From the NCBI GenBank assembly GCA_964470515.1, contig CAYYDD010000002.1, positions 7,099 through 71,098 of the forward strand: a DNA stretch of 64,000 bases. The letters run 5' to 3'. Every line of letters begins with the position of its first letter. Position 1 is the stretch's first letter. The DNA is from RGIG3009 sp964470515 (GTDB lineage: Bacteria > Bacillota > Clostridia > Oscillospirales > Acutalibacteraceae). Shown here piece after piece: positions 14,158 to 22,798 of the stretch. A program made the position numbers and the translations under genes. The notes beneath the pieces are model-generated. The model saw only the letters and a program-made list of their open reading frames with translations, did no database searches and had not been told where the DNA came from.

Positions 14158-14763
14158 ATGAAATGAAAACTGCTTGCGCTAGTGCTCGTCGTTTTGTTGC
14201 TGTTCAGTATGACCGCGTCCACCACGGCAACACCCACCACAACGGGGTGCCAGCACAGCTACGGGGTGATCAATAAGTCTCATTCCTTTGATTATCTGGC
14301 GAATTGGATAATGACTAACGGCACGGTATATGCTGACAACATTTACGTGGAATATCAGATAGACGACAATGAAACATTACAAGTAGCATATTCCCCAGAG
14401 ACATCGGAAGGCCTAAAATGATTTGTTTTTCTCTTATGAGTATTAGCCAAGTATCAACCAATCGGATGCTATATTTTAGATATTTACTCGGATCTGTCGT
14501 CCAGCCGCTGTGTTTATATGGGTGGCTCTTTGGAGGGGGTCGAGTATTCGATAAACGGTTGGATCGACAGTGGAAAATTCAACGATAAGTATCCGTTGCC
14601 TTATGATGACTACACCTTAGCAGCGTCCTATACGACGGCTCTTGATCTAGCCGATGATGCCGGACAGAACGTTCTTTATATAATGGATCAAGTACGCTGG
14701 ATTCTTTCGGCCAATAACGTGGGGCTCACGTTGGCCGACCTCGGTTTCACCTCGTTTCAATAA
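14158..14763 (+). pseudogene. Secreted-protein reading frame interrupted by three in-frame TGA codons
   Basis: AGGAG precedes ATG at 14158. The frame reads MK, TGA (14164), then KLLALVLVVLLLFSMTA, an evident signal peptide, and about 75 further codons to TGA at 14419. Five codons later comes TGA at 14437, and then 108 codons of good coding quality (YILDIYSDLSSSRC, MGGSLEGVEYSINGW, VGLTLADLGFTSF) to TAA and a terminator. No frameshift is needed: 201 codons share one frame and only TGA breaks it. CGA-to-TGA or TGG-to-TGA changes would explain all three, so recent decay is most likely; recoding is the alternative. Neighbouring genes use TGA as a normal stop. The family is not recognised. Confidence 0.6.
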
Positions 14764-14770
14764 TTCGTCG

Positions 14771-14799
14771 AAAAACCGCCCGACAAGGGCGGTTTTCTC
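14771..14799 (+). terminator. Terminator after the TGA-interrupted gene
   Basis: Perfect AAAACCGCCC-GACA-AGGGCGGTTTT stem, a few bases after TAA. Confidence 0.85.
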
Positions 14800-14810
14800 A
14801 TTTCCTGCCC

Positions 14811-14839
14811 TTGAATTTCCCCGGTCATTCTGTTACAAT
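14811..14839 (+). promoter_or_regulatory. Promoter of the ispDF operon
   Basis: TTGAAT, a 17-bp spacer and TACAAT, 30 nt before the ispD start. Confidence 0.65.
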
Positions 14840-14869
14840 GTTACATATATGATACAAAGAGGTGCGCGT

Positions 14870-15547
14870 ATGGAACAAAAGCCGGTATCTGCCGTCATCG
14901 TTGCGGCGGGACATTCCACCCGCATGGGGACGAATAAGCAACTGCTGATGCTGGGTGACCGCCCGGTCATCGCGCACACGCTGGCGGCGTTCCAGTGCAG
15001 CTCCGTTATCCGTGAGATCGTGCTGGTTACCCGCGCGGAGGATACCGATGCCCTGTGTACGCTTGCCGCACAGTACGGCATCACCAAACTGGCCGCCGTG
15101 GTTGTGGGCGGTGCCGAGCGGCAGGACTCGGTGGCGAGCGGCGTGGCGGCTTGCAGTGAGGAGACGGCGTATTTCGCCATTCACGACGGTGCGCGTCCGC
15201 TCATTACGCCCGAGCTCATCGCCGCTGTGGTTGAGGCGGCACAGCGCGACGGCGCGGCGGCCGCGGCTGTGCGGGTCAAGGATACCGTCAAGGTTGCGGA
15301 CGAGCACGGTTTTATCGTGGACACCCCCGACCGCGCGACGCTGTGGAACGTGCAGACCCCACAGGTGTTTGAGCGGGCACTGTACTTAAACGCTTTGGAG
15401 AAAGCCCGTCGGCAGGGGCTGAGGGTTACCGACGATTGCCGTCTGGCAGAGGTCGCAGGCTACCCGGTGCGGCTCGTGGAGAGTAGCTATGCCAATCTTA
15501 AGATCACTACACCGGAGGATATTCGCATCGCGGAGGGATGGTTATGA
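14870..15547 (+). CDS. ispD: 2-C-methyl-D-erythritol 4-phosphate cytidylyltransferase
   Basis: This enzyme of the MEP isoprenoid pathway joins CTP and MEP to give CDP-ME. It shows the nucleotidyltransferase start VSAVIVAAGHSTRMG (residues 6-20), the VVVGGAERQDSV loop, IHDGARPLI, and near the end TDDCRLAE and KITTPEDI, all IspD signatures. The start at 14870 follows AGAGGTGCGCGT; a more upstream ATG (14849) lacks a binding site. It overlaps ispF by 4 nt. Confidence 0.94.
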   Translation: MEQKPVSAVIVAAGHSTRMGTNKQLLMLGDRPVIAHTLAAFQCSSVIREIVLVTRAEDTDALCTLAAQYGITKLAAVVVGGAERQDSVASGVAACSEETAYFAIHDGARPLITPELIAAVVEAAQRDGAAAAAVRVKDTVKVADEHGFIVDTPDRATLWNVQTPQVFERALYLNALEKARRQGLRVTDDCRLAEVAGYPVRLVESSYANLKITTPEDIRIAEGWL

Positions 15548-16029
15548 TAGGTTTACGCATCGGCCACGGCTATGACGTTCATCGCTTGGTCGAGGGTCGT
15601 CCGCTGATTCTGGGAGGGGTCACGATTCCGTGGGAGAAAGGGCTACTCGGTCACTCGGATGCCGACGTGCTCGCGCACGCCATCGCCGATTCCCTGCTCG
15701 GTGCGGCGGCGCTGGGGGATATCGGCGGCTTGTTTCCCGATACCGACCCGCAATACAAGGGTGCTGATAGCCTGAAGCTACTCCGTGAGGTGGTGCGTGT
15801 GCTGCGTGAGGCGGGGTATGCGCCTGTCAATATCGACGCTACCGTGCTGGCGCAGGCTCCCAAGCTCAAGCCGCACGTTCCCGCGATGCGGGAGCGTCTG
15901 GCGGCGGCCTGCGGGATGAATACGGCGGCGGTCAGTATCAAGGCCACCACCGAAGAAGGACTGGGATTTACCGGCAGCGGTGAGGGGATGGCGGCACACG
16001 CCGTTTGCCTCATTGCTCCAATCAAATAA
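15544..16029 (+). CDS. ispF: 2-C-methyl-D-erythritol 2,4-cyclodiphosphate synthase
   Basis: The trimeric MEP-pathway enzyme that cyclises CDP-ME 2-phosphate. Metal ligands lie in RIGHGYDVHRL (D and H about residues 9-11), and GHSDADVLAHAIADSLLGA, FPDTDP and the C-terminal KATTEEGLGFTGSGEG are all present. Length 161 aa is normal. ATG at 15544 overlaps the ispD stop (ATGA) and follows GGAGGG. ispE is not in the window; ispH is at 28616. Confidence 0.95.
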   Translation: MIGLRIGHGYDVHRLVEGRPLILGGVTIPWEKGLLGHSDADVLAHAIADSLLGAAALGDIGGLFPDTDPQYKGADSLKLLREVVRVLREAGYAPVNIDATVLAQAPKLKPHVPAMRERLAAACGMNTAAVSIKATTEEGLGFTGSGEGMAAHAVCLIAPIK

Positions 16030-16044
16030 GAAAGGATGATAACG

Positions 16045-16242
16045 ATGGTATTACACGTTCAAGGTATGGCCTGCAAGCATTGCAGCAGCCGCGTGGAAAA
16101 GGTGTTAAACGCGCTACCCGGCGTGAGAGCCGCAGTGGATCTGGAGACCGAGACGGCGACCGTCACCGGTGAGGTATCGGTCGAGCAGCTGCGCGAAACG
16201 GTGGAGGCACTGGGCTTTACAGTGACCTCCGCAGAGGTGTGA
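16045..16242 (+). CDS. Heavy-metal-associated (CopZ-like) metallochaperone
   Basis: This 65-residue single HMA domain has the metal-binding motif GMACKHCSSRVEKVL (Cys pair at about 10 and 13) and the usual ferredoxin-like length. Such proteins carry Cu(I) or similar soft metals to transporters. The start at 16045 follows AAAGGATGATAACG. Unusually, no copper P-type ATPase lies beside it; it sits between ispF and an ABC exporter, ending 4 nt before the latter. Confidence 0.85.
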   Translation: MVLHVQGMACKHCSSRVEKVLNALPGVRAAVDLETETATVTGEVSVEQLRETVEALGFTVTSAEV

Positions 16243-16246
16243 TCGG

Positions 16247-18109
16247 ATGCCCCCTATGCAGCCTCCGGGCGGGGGAATGCGCGGCCCCGGCCGTCATCGC
16301 CCGCTGACCGAGGAGGAAAAGCGTCAGGCACCGAAGCTCAGCGGTGCGCTGCTGAAGCGTATCTTTTCGTATATGATCCCCTACTGGCGGCGGCTCATTC
16401 TGGTGATGCTTATTATTCTGCTGTCGGCGGGATTGGGGTTGCTGCCCTCGGTGCTTACCGGCCGTATGATCGACGAGGGCCTCATCGCGCGTGACCTGGA
16501 CGTGCTGATCCAGCTTATCTTGCTGTCGCTGCTCGTCACGGTGGTTTCCAATCTCATCCATATTCTCCAAAGCTATTTAAATGCCACCATCGCGCAGAAC
16601 ATCACCTACGATATGAAAAACCAGATGTATGCGCATCTGGAGCGGATGTCCCATCGGTTTTACACCAACCGCCCGCAGGGCGAGCTTATCACGCGGATGA
16701 CGGGGGATATCAGCGGCGTGCAAGCCGTGATCGCAAATACGATGACGGGGTTGCTGTCCAACGTCGCGGTGCTGGTGACCTCGCTGGTGGCGATGTATCA
16801 GATCCATTGGGTGCTCGCCACCGTCGGTGTGCTGCTGTTGCCGTTCTTTGTACTGCCCGCGCGTATTGTGGCGGGCTATCGCTGGAGGATCGCGTCCCGC
16901 ACGCAGGAAAAATGGGATGAGATGAACCAGATTTTGAACGAGACGATGAGCGTCAGCGGTCAGATGCTGGTCAAGCTGTTTAACAAGGAAGAAATTGAGT
17001 ACGAGAAATTCCGCACCGTCAATGGCGCGACCCGCCGCCTCAGCATCCGCGAAACGGTGGCGAGCGGTTGGTTCCGTATGGCGATCGATACGTTTATCGG
17101 CATCGGTCCGCTGCTGATGTACCTCATTGGCGGACTGCTGATGCTGAAATGGGCCATCGGCCCGGAGCTGACCGTCGGTGATATCACCATTATGGTGACA
17201 CTGCTGAATCGGATGTTCCGTCCGGTCGATCAGCTGCTCAATATCGGTGTGGATATCACACGCTCGTTGGCACTGTTCGCCCGTATTTTTGAGTATCTGG
17301 ATATCAAGCCGGAGATTGAGGATCGCCCCGATGCACGGGAGCCCGAGACCATCCGCGGTGATCTGTGCTTTGAGCACGTTGCGTTTTCGTATCATCCCGA
17401 GAAGCCGGTGCTGCGGGATATCCATTTTTCCGTGGAGCACGGTAAGAATATCGCGGTGGTCGGCACCTCCGGTGCCGGTAAGACCACGCTTATCAGCCTG
17501 ATCCCGCGCTTGTACGACGTGACCGGCGGCCGCATCACGGTGGACGGTATCGATCTGCGCGATATCAAGCTGAAGACCCTGCGCCGCAGCATCGGTATGG
17601 TTACGCAGGATACGTATCTGTTCAACGATACCATCCGCGAAAACCTGCTGTATGCGAAGCCCGAGGCCACGCAGGAGGAGCTGGAGGATGCTTGCCGCAA
17701 GGCCAACATCCACGACTTTATCGCCGGTCTGCCGAACGGCTACGATACCGTGGTGGGCAACCGCGGGCTGAAGCTGTCGGGCGGTGAAAAGCAGCGTGTG
17801 TCGCTGGCACGGGTGATTCTGAAAAACCCGCCCATCCTGCTGTTGGATGAGGCGACCTCGTCGCTGGATTCCATTTCCGAGAGTCATATTCAGGATGCCA
17901 TTCAGCCGCTGTTGAAAAATCGCACGTCGCTGGTTGTGGCGCACCGTCTGTCCACCATTCTGTCGGCGGATGAGATACTGGTCGTAGAGGATGGTGTCGT
18001 CGTCGGTCGCGGTCCGCATCATCGCTTGGTGGAGGAGAGCCACCGCTACCGCGAGTTGTACGAAACGCAGTTCCTGCGTCCGCTTGAAAATGCCAAGAGA
18101 AACGATTAA
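16247..18109 (+). CDS. ABC exporter, fused permease and ATPase (MsbA/multidrug type)
   Basis: The 620-residue half-transporter has a Pro/Gly-rich cytoplasmic N-terminus (MPPMQPPGGGMRGPGRH), six membrane segments (about 45-330) and a C-terminal nucleotide-binding domain with Walker A GTSGAGKTT (about 407-415), signature LSGGEKQR (about 506-513), Walker B ILLLDEATSSLD and H-loop VAHRLST. Such proteins work as homo- or heterodimers exporting lipids, drugs or peptides. Only one half is here, so a homodimer or a distant partner is expected. The substrate is unknown. Confidence 0.9.
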   Translation: MPPMQPPGGGMRGPGRHRPLTEEEKRQAPKLSGALLKRIFSYMIPYWRRLILVMLIILLSAGLGLLPSVLTGRMIDEGLIARDLDVLIQLILLSLLVTVVSNLIHILQSYLNATIAQNITYDMKNQMYAHLERMSHRFYTNRPQGELITRMTGDISGVQAVIANTMTGLLSNVAVLVTSLVAMYQIHWVLATVGVLLLPFFVLPARIVAGYRWRIASRTQEKWDEMNQILNETMSVSGQMLVKLFNKEEIEYEKFRTVNGATRRLSIRETVASGWFRMAIDTFIGIGPLLMYLIGGLLMLKWAIGPELTVGDITIMVTLLNRMFRPVDQLLNIGVDITRSLALFARIFEYLDIKPEIEDRPDAREPETIRGDLCFEHVAFSYHPEKPVLRDIHFSVEHGKNIAVVGTSGAGKTTLISLIPRLYDVTGGRITVDGIDLRDIKLKTLRRSIGMVTQDTYLFNDTIRENLLYAKPEATQEELEDACRKANIHDFIAGLPNGYDTVVGNRGLKLSGGEKQRVSLARVILKNPPILLLDEATSSLDSISESHIQDAIQPLLKNRTSLVVAHRLSTILSADEILVVEDGVVVGRGPHHRLVEESHRYRELYETQFLRPLENAKRND

Positions 18110-18474
18110 CGATAAACAAGCGCCCCGAAAGGGGTGCCTTCCATAAAGCAGGTTTTACCTGCCGAAAAAACAAAAGGAGTACGGACATTTTTGTTCGTAC
18201 TCCTTTTCACACACCTTGCTCTGCAAGGTATATGTGTTACACCTTTTTTGATGTGCGGTAGCATAGCCTCGCCCCATGGGAGAAGCGGCAGCCGAAGGCT
18301 GACAGAGAGAGTGATATTCACGCCCTCTCACCCGCTGTCGCGGGAGCTCTCCCGGAGGGAGAGCCTTTGATTTATGCGCCCCGAAAGTCCGTCAATTTTC
18401 CTGACAAGCACGGCTTTTGTGGACACAAAAACGAAGCCCCGCGCGAGGCGGGGCAATAATTTATTTGCACTCAG
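18110..18474. repeat. Intergenic region with terminators and REP-like hairpins
   Basis: No gene is seen. Hairpins are GCGCCCC/GGGGTGC (18119-18136), GCAGG/CCTGC (18148-18162), a 16-bp stem AAAAGGAGTACGGACA/TGTTCGTACTCCTTTT (18172-18207), CCCGC/GCGGG and CTCTCC/GGAGAG (18331-18364). The last part matches the style of dispersed intergenic repeats of gut Clostridia (paired with AGGGAGAGCC). Confidence 0.5.
18172..18207. terminator. Strong hairpin, probable bidirectional terminator
   Basis: A 16-bp stem with one mismatch (AAAAGGAGTACG...CGTACTCCTTTT) lies between the ABC exporter and the convergent AraC remnant. Confidence 0.6.
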
Positions 18475-19696
18475 TCAAAAATCAATGGAATACACGGTAT
18501 TTACTTTTTCAAATCCCAATTCAAATGCATTAAATCCTCCGTGCTTTTTTGCATATTCATCAAATTGAGCATCTTCAAAAGGAATATATCCTTTCTCCAT
18601 AGCTGCATTTGTCGCCGTTAGATAAAGATATCTGATTGCATCTTTAGGAGTATCGGGTAAATTAGGTGTATGAACACAGTTGTTCAAGCAAAAGCCGTGT
18701 GTGCTCTGTAACCCGTCATAGGATATAGAAAGTAGCTTCTTGCCATCAAAAACACCAAACGGTTGCGAAAGAGGTCTTTGTTCAAGTGGCTTTTTTAGCA
18801 AGTTTTTAAGCCCGAACCCACCCGATTTCTTAAATATTTCATCGGGGTATTCTGCAATAAATTCGTCAACTGCTTCCAAATCTTGAGTCTGCAACACATG
18901 AATATCATACTTCTGTGCTTCTTTAGACAGAACAAACGGCTCTCCGAAATACATGGTTTCGTTTCTTTCTTTTATACCTTTGAATTGAATGCCCTCAAGT
19001 GCAGATTTCACATCTTCAAAGGCCACATCTTTATGAAATATACAATCAATATTGCTGGGTTTAAAAAGTAGGAGCTTATCAATATAATCTCGAAGATTGC
19101 CCAAATCGTCAAGAACAAGTGTTAAATAAGGATTTTCGAAAAAATTATCGATTGTAACAAATCCGTTTTCAAAAGGTCTTTGTCCGAAACGATTTTTGAT
19201 CCGTTAAATGCAATCGTTACTGCCGTATATCCGTAACGTTTCGCGTCTTTTTCAAGAAGCCAATCGATAACCTCGTCGGCATCTTTTTCAAAGAAGTCGG
19301 GAAGAACATGACGAAATTCAGCAACAGCGGTAGCATTCAGTTCGTTGTCGGCCCAAACAAGCGGATATGCTTTCAGTTTTTCACGATATTCACTGGGCGT
19401 TTTACCGTATTGGTCCTTAAATGCGCACGTAAATCCTTCATGACTTTCATATCCGCACTCTAAGGCGATAGATAAAATATCACGTTCGGGAGATGTACGA
19501 AGCATGCGTGCGGCACGGTTTAATTTCCTGAATTTTACGTATTCCATAACGTTAAATCCCGTATGGTTACGAAAAATACGATTAAAGTAATCCGTAGAAA
19601 ACCCCGCATTTTTTGCAACATCATCGAGAGTAGTTGTATTAGAACCCAAATTGTTGATATATTTTACAGCATTTTTATCAAGTCTCTGTTTTCCAT
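18475..19696 (-). pseudogene. AraC-family transcriptional regulator broken by two frameshifts
   Basis: The intended start is ATG at 19696 after GAGGAGG, but that frame stops after ten codons (MENRDLIKML). The adjacent frame carries an AraC DNA-binding domain (TTTLDDVAKNAGFSTDYFNRIF; ILSIALECGYESHEGF; KDQYGKTPSEYREK). A second shift near 19185 is needed to pass from KIVSDK to RPFENGFVTIDNFFENPYL and on into the C-terminal ligand-type domain ending at 18475. Each break fits loss of one A from a short A run. The two fragments are contiguous and together match an AraC protein with a long C-terminal effector domain. Sequencing error or phase variation are alternatives to decay. Confidence 0.75.
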
Positions 19697-19802
19697 TTCT
19701 TACCTCCTCTAATGGATAAATAAGCGGTTGGCCTCCTGCTTGTGATAATATTATATCATATCAATTTCTGTTTGTCTTGACGAAAAACGCTGAATTTAAA
19801 AT

Positions 19803-19830
19803 GGCGTACCTGCTTTATCGCAGGTACGCC
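19803..19830 (-). terminator. tmcAL terminator
   Basis: Perfect 11-bp stem GGCGTACCTGC/GCAGGTACGCC with loop TTTATC, followed on the minus strand by ATTTTAAATT. A likely minus-strand promoter for the AraC gene (AAGACA, 17 bp, TATAAT) lies just left of it at about 19752-19780. Confidence 0.7.
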
Positions 19831-19857
19831 AACGGGGTGCTTGTTGTCTTTTGCGCA

Positions 19858-21060
19858 TTATTCGCGTATCAGCCCGGTTGTATGATCTTCGCCGCAGGGG
19901 AGGGGCTGCTCAAAGGCGAGCCCGTACAGATCGGTCACGCGGTTTTCCAGTGTCCACAAGGTCTGACATTCCCGGTCGAGTTTTGCTACCTGCGACGAGC
20001 GGTACAGCAGCGGCACCGTCGGCTTGGAGACGGAGAGGATCTCCTTGCCGCGCTCGTTGGCGGCCAGCACCCGCGCATACGGCGGGCGGCGGGTGGCATA
20101 CCCCGTGGGGATGCCCAGATACGCCGACCAGATCAGCCGCCGTACCCGCGTCAGCGGATATCGCTTGGTCTTGATAGTCTCTTCCAATTCCGCCAGCGTT
20201 TTTGCCTTACGGATGGCGTTATACACCCGATTTTCCAAGCCCTCGGAGATGCCCGGCACCGCCTGCAGCTCCGAGGGCGTCATCCGCCGCAACCGCGCGA
20301 GGACGGCGCGTTCGATCAGCACGGCATCCGCGGGAACGCGTCCCTTTTGCGCGGCATCCGATAAGGTCGCCGCACACGGGGCGGGCATATACGGCAGGGC
20401 GTTTATCAATCGGTCGGAGGACAGCAGCGTGCGCAGATAGGTGGCGGATGCCGTATCCCCGATGGGGGCGAGGCTGTCGTGTGCGCTGCCCTGCCGCTGC
20501 ACCGTAAACGGCGCGATACGGCTGTTCAGTCGCCGCAACGCCTTGATGTATTCAATACCCAGTGTGTTGTTGGGGGTGGCGAGCACTGCCGCGACCTTTT
20601 CGCCGCCGATCTCCGTCAGTGCTTTTTGCTGTGCCTCGGGAAACGCGATGCCCATCCCCATAAAATATTTCAGCAACGAGCCGTAGCGCGGTGACTCCAT
20701 CAGCACCACCGCTTTTTCCAACGGCGCCAGTGCTCCGGCTTCACTGCCGAAGCTCAGCACGTCCACACAGCCCAAGGAGTCCAGCAGCGAGACCGCGCCG
20801 AGCGCAAACCCCTCTGCCGAGGATAAGCACCACGGTGCCGGCAACTCGATGACCAGGTCGGCTCCGCCGGCCAGTGCCGCGCGGGCGCGGTCAAACTTCG
20901 GCAGGATGGCCGGCTCACCTCGTTGCACAAAGCTGCCGCTCATCACCGCGACGATATGCGTGGCCTCACAGCCGCCGTTCTTCGCCCGCGTTTTTTCCAG
21001 ATGCCGGGCGTGCCCGTTGTGGAAAGGATTGTACTCCGCTATCACACCTGCAATACGCAT
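19858..21060 (-). CDS. tmcAL: tRNA(Met) cytidine acetate ligase (TmcAL/YlbM)
   Basis: This enzyme acetylates C34 of elongator tRNA-Met using acetate and ATP. It has the nucleotidyltransferase start GVIAEYNPFHNGHARHLE (residues 4-21, with the H-x-G-H motif), VAVMSGSFVQRGEPAILPKFDRA, and the C-terminal HI-rich domain ending near the cysteine motif. The 400-aa length is usual. ATG at 21060 follows GGAGGTGTTTGCCG; the in-frame TTG two codons earlier is too close to the binding site. It uses acetate and stands back-to-back with acetate kinase, an unexplained but noteworthy pairing also seen in other Clostridia. Confidence 0.92.
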   Translation of the reverse strand: MRIAGVIAEYNPFHNGHARHLEKTRAKNGGCEATHIVAVMSGSFVQRGEPAILPKFDRARAALAGGADLVIELPAPWCLSSAEGFALGAVSLLDSLGCVDVLSFGSEAGALAPLEKAVVLMESPRYGSLLKYFMGMGIAFPEAQQKALTEIGGEKVAAVLATPNNTLGIEYIKALRRLNSRIAPFTVQRQGSAHDSLAPIGDTASATYLRTLLSSDRLINALPYMPAPCAATLSDAAQKGRVPADAVLIERAVLARLRRMTPSELQAVPGISEGLENRVYNAIRKAKTLAELEETIKTKRYPLTRVRRLIWSAYLGIPTGYATRRPPYARVLAANERGKEILSVSKPTVPLLYRSSQVAKLDRECQTLWTLENRVTDLYGLAFEQPLPCGEDHTTGLIRE

Positions 21061-21095
21061 CGGCAAACACCTCCGTGACTTTTTTCGAAAAAGCC

Positions 21096-21124
21096 TTGAA
21101 AAATTTTCCGTTTCGTACTATTAT
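21096..21124 (+). promoter_or_regulatory. ackA promoter
   Basis: TTGAAA, a 17-bp spacer and TATTAT, 54 nt before the ATG. Confidence 0.55.
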
Positions 21125-21178
21125 AGTATACAGTAAATGATTACAAAAATCAATATCAGGGAATAGAGGCGTATGTAA

Positions 21179-22372
21179 ATGAAAATTCTGGTTATCAACG
21201 CAGGCAGTTCTTCGCTCAAGTATCAGCTTATTGATATGGACGGCGAGCTGGTCGTCGCCAAGGGTCTTTGCGAGCGCATCGGCATCGACGGTCGTTTCAC
21301 GCACAAGACCGGGGATGGCCGCGTCGTTCAGCTCGACGTGGCTATGCCGGATCACGCTACCGCGTTCGAGCAGGTCAAGCAGGCACTGACCTCGGGTGAG
21401 GGCAAGGTCGTAAACGATCTGTCCGAGATCACCGCTATCGGCCATCGCGTCGTGCAGGGAGGCTCGAAGTACGACCGCTCGGTGCGTATCGACGAGGACG
21501 TGCTGAAGGCTGTCCGTGAATACGAGATCCTGGCTCCGTTGCACAACCCCGCTTGCCTGAAGGGCATCGAGGCGGCAACGGAAGCGTTCGGCACCGAGAT
21601 CCCGCAGGTCGCGGTGTTCGATACCGCGTTCCATCAGACGATGCCCGAGGTGGCGTATCTGTGGGGTCTGCCGTATGAGTACTATGAGAAGTACGGTCTG
21701 CGCCGCTACGGCTATCACGGCACGTCGCACCGCTTCGTTTCGGCACGCTGCTGCGAGCTGCTCGGCAAGCCGGACGGCAAGGGCACCCGCATCATCACCT
21801 GTCACCTCGGCAACGGCTCCTCGCTGGCCGCTCTGCGTGACGGCAAGGTCATCGACACCACGATGGGTCTGACCCCGCTGGATGGCTTCCTAATGGGTAC
21901 CCGTAGCGGTGCTGTTGATCCCTCCGCCGTGACGTTCCTGATGGAAAAAGAGGGCCTCACCCCCGAAGAGATGGATTCTCTGATGAATAAGAAGTCCGGT
22001 ATGCTTGGTATTTCCGGCGTGTCCAGTGACGACCGCGATATCACCGCCGCGATGGATGCGGGCAATCCCCGCGCCAAGCTCGCGTGGGATCTGCGCAGCT
22101 ACCAGATCCTCAAGTACATCGGCGGCTACGTGGCGGCGCTGGGGGGCTTAGATGCCATCGTTTTTACCGCCGGTATCGGTGAAAACCAGGATCGTCTGCG
22201 CGCCGAGCTGTTGGAGAGTCTGGCGTATCTGGGCATCAAGGTGGATGCCGAGGCGAATAAGGTACGCGGCAAGGAGCAGGAGATCACCACGCCGGATTCT
22301 GCCGTGCGTGCGTTCATCATCCCCACCAACGAGGAGCTTGTTATTGCCCGCGACACGAAGGCTCTTATCTGA
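21179..22372 (+). CDS. ackA: Acetate kinase
   Basis: This enzyme interconverts acetyl phosphate plus ADP with acetate plus ATP, the energy-yielding step of acetate fermentation. The sequence has VINAGSSSLKYQL (4-16), IGHRVVQGG, VFDTAFHQTMP (about 143-153, with catalytic D), YGYHGTSHRFV, HLGNGSSLAA and FTAGIGENQD. Length 397 aa is standard. It is monocistronic here, with no pta gene adjacent, and it ends in a strong terminator. Confidence 0.97.
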   Translation: MKILVINAGSSSLKYQLIDMDGELVVAKGLCERIGIDGRFTHKTGDGRVVQLDVAMPDHATAFEQVKQALTSGEGKVVNDLSEITAIGHRVVQGGSKYDRSVRIDEDVLKAVREYEILAPLHNPACLKGIEAATEAFGTEIPQVAVFDTAFHQTMPEVAYLWGLPYEYYEKYGLRRYGYHGTSHRFVSARCCELLGKPDGKGTRIITCHLGNGSSLAALRDGKVIDTTMGLTPLDGFLMGTRSGAVDPSAVTFLMEKEGLTPEEMDSLMNKKSGMLGISGVSSDDRDITAAMDAGNPRAKLAWDLRSYQILKYIGGYVAALGGLDAIVFTAGIGENQDRLRAELLESLAYLGIKVDAEANKVRGKEQEITTPDSAVRAFIIPTNEELVIARDTKALI

Positions 22373-22382
22373 GCACAAAATC

Positions 22383-22415
22383 AAAACAGGGCCGCCTGCA
22401 GGCGACCCTGTTTTT
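22383..22415. terminator. Bidirectional terminator between ackA and the DUF378 gene
   Basis: Stem ACAGGGCCGCC/GGCGACCCTGT (one mismatch) flanked by AAAA and TTTTT. Confidence 0.85.
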
Positions 22416-22422
22416 CCAATGT

Positions 22423-22638
22423 TCAGCGGTTGTCGTGTTGCTCCGGCAGCGAATTGCGGCGGCGGAATAGCAGGGTAATGCACCAAATACCCGCCAGCGC
22501 GACCAGTGTGTAGATCACACGGCTGATCGGACCGCTCTGCCCGCCGAAGATCCACGCCACCACGTCAAACTGAAACAAACCGATGCCGCCCCAGTTGAGC
22601 GCGCCGATGATCACCAAGATCAAGGCGATCGTATCCAT
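22423..22638 (-). CDS. DUF378 small membrane protein (YuzA-like)
   Basis: The 71-residue protein has two membrane segments (about 4-25 and 40-60) and the DUF378 signature IIGALNWGGIGLF near the N-terminus. Its function is unknown. It is convergent with ackA and preceded by GAGGAGGGA on the minus strand. Confidence 0.85.
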   Translation of the reverse strand: MDTIALILVIIGALNWGGIGLFQFDVVAWIFGGQSGPISRVIYTLVALAGIWCITLLFRRRNSLPEQHDNR

Positions 22639-22798
22639 AGAAGTCGTCCCTCCTCATTTGCGAATACCTGCATAATTTGCTTTCGCAACCTTAGTATAGG
22701 CGGCTTTTTGAGGAATATGCGGCACACTTTCGCAAAATATTTACAAATCTTTCATACTCTGTCGGCAAAATGATGTATCATACTATAAGGGTGAAGGT

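Noticed and set aside
14158..14763. Genome-wide TGA recoding (code 4 or 25)
   Set aside because: Many intact neighbours end at TGA exactly where the next gene begins (for example 8762, 15547, 27990), so TGA is a normal stop here.
16577..18043. 488-codon minus-strand frame opposite the ABC exporter
   Set aside because: It is the antisense of a strongly conserved ABC gene; composition is His/Gln/Arg-rich nonsense with no family match.
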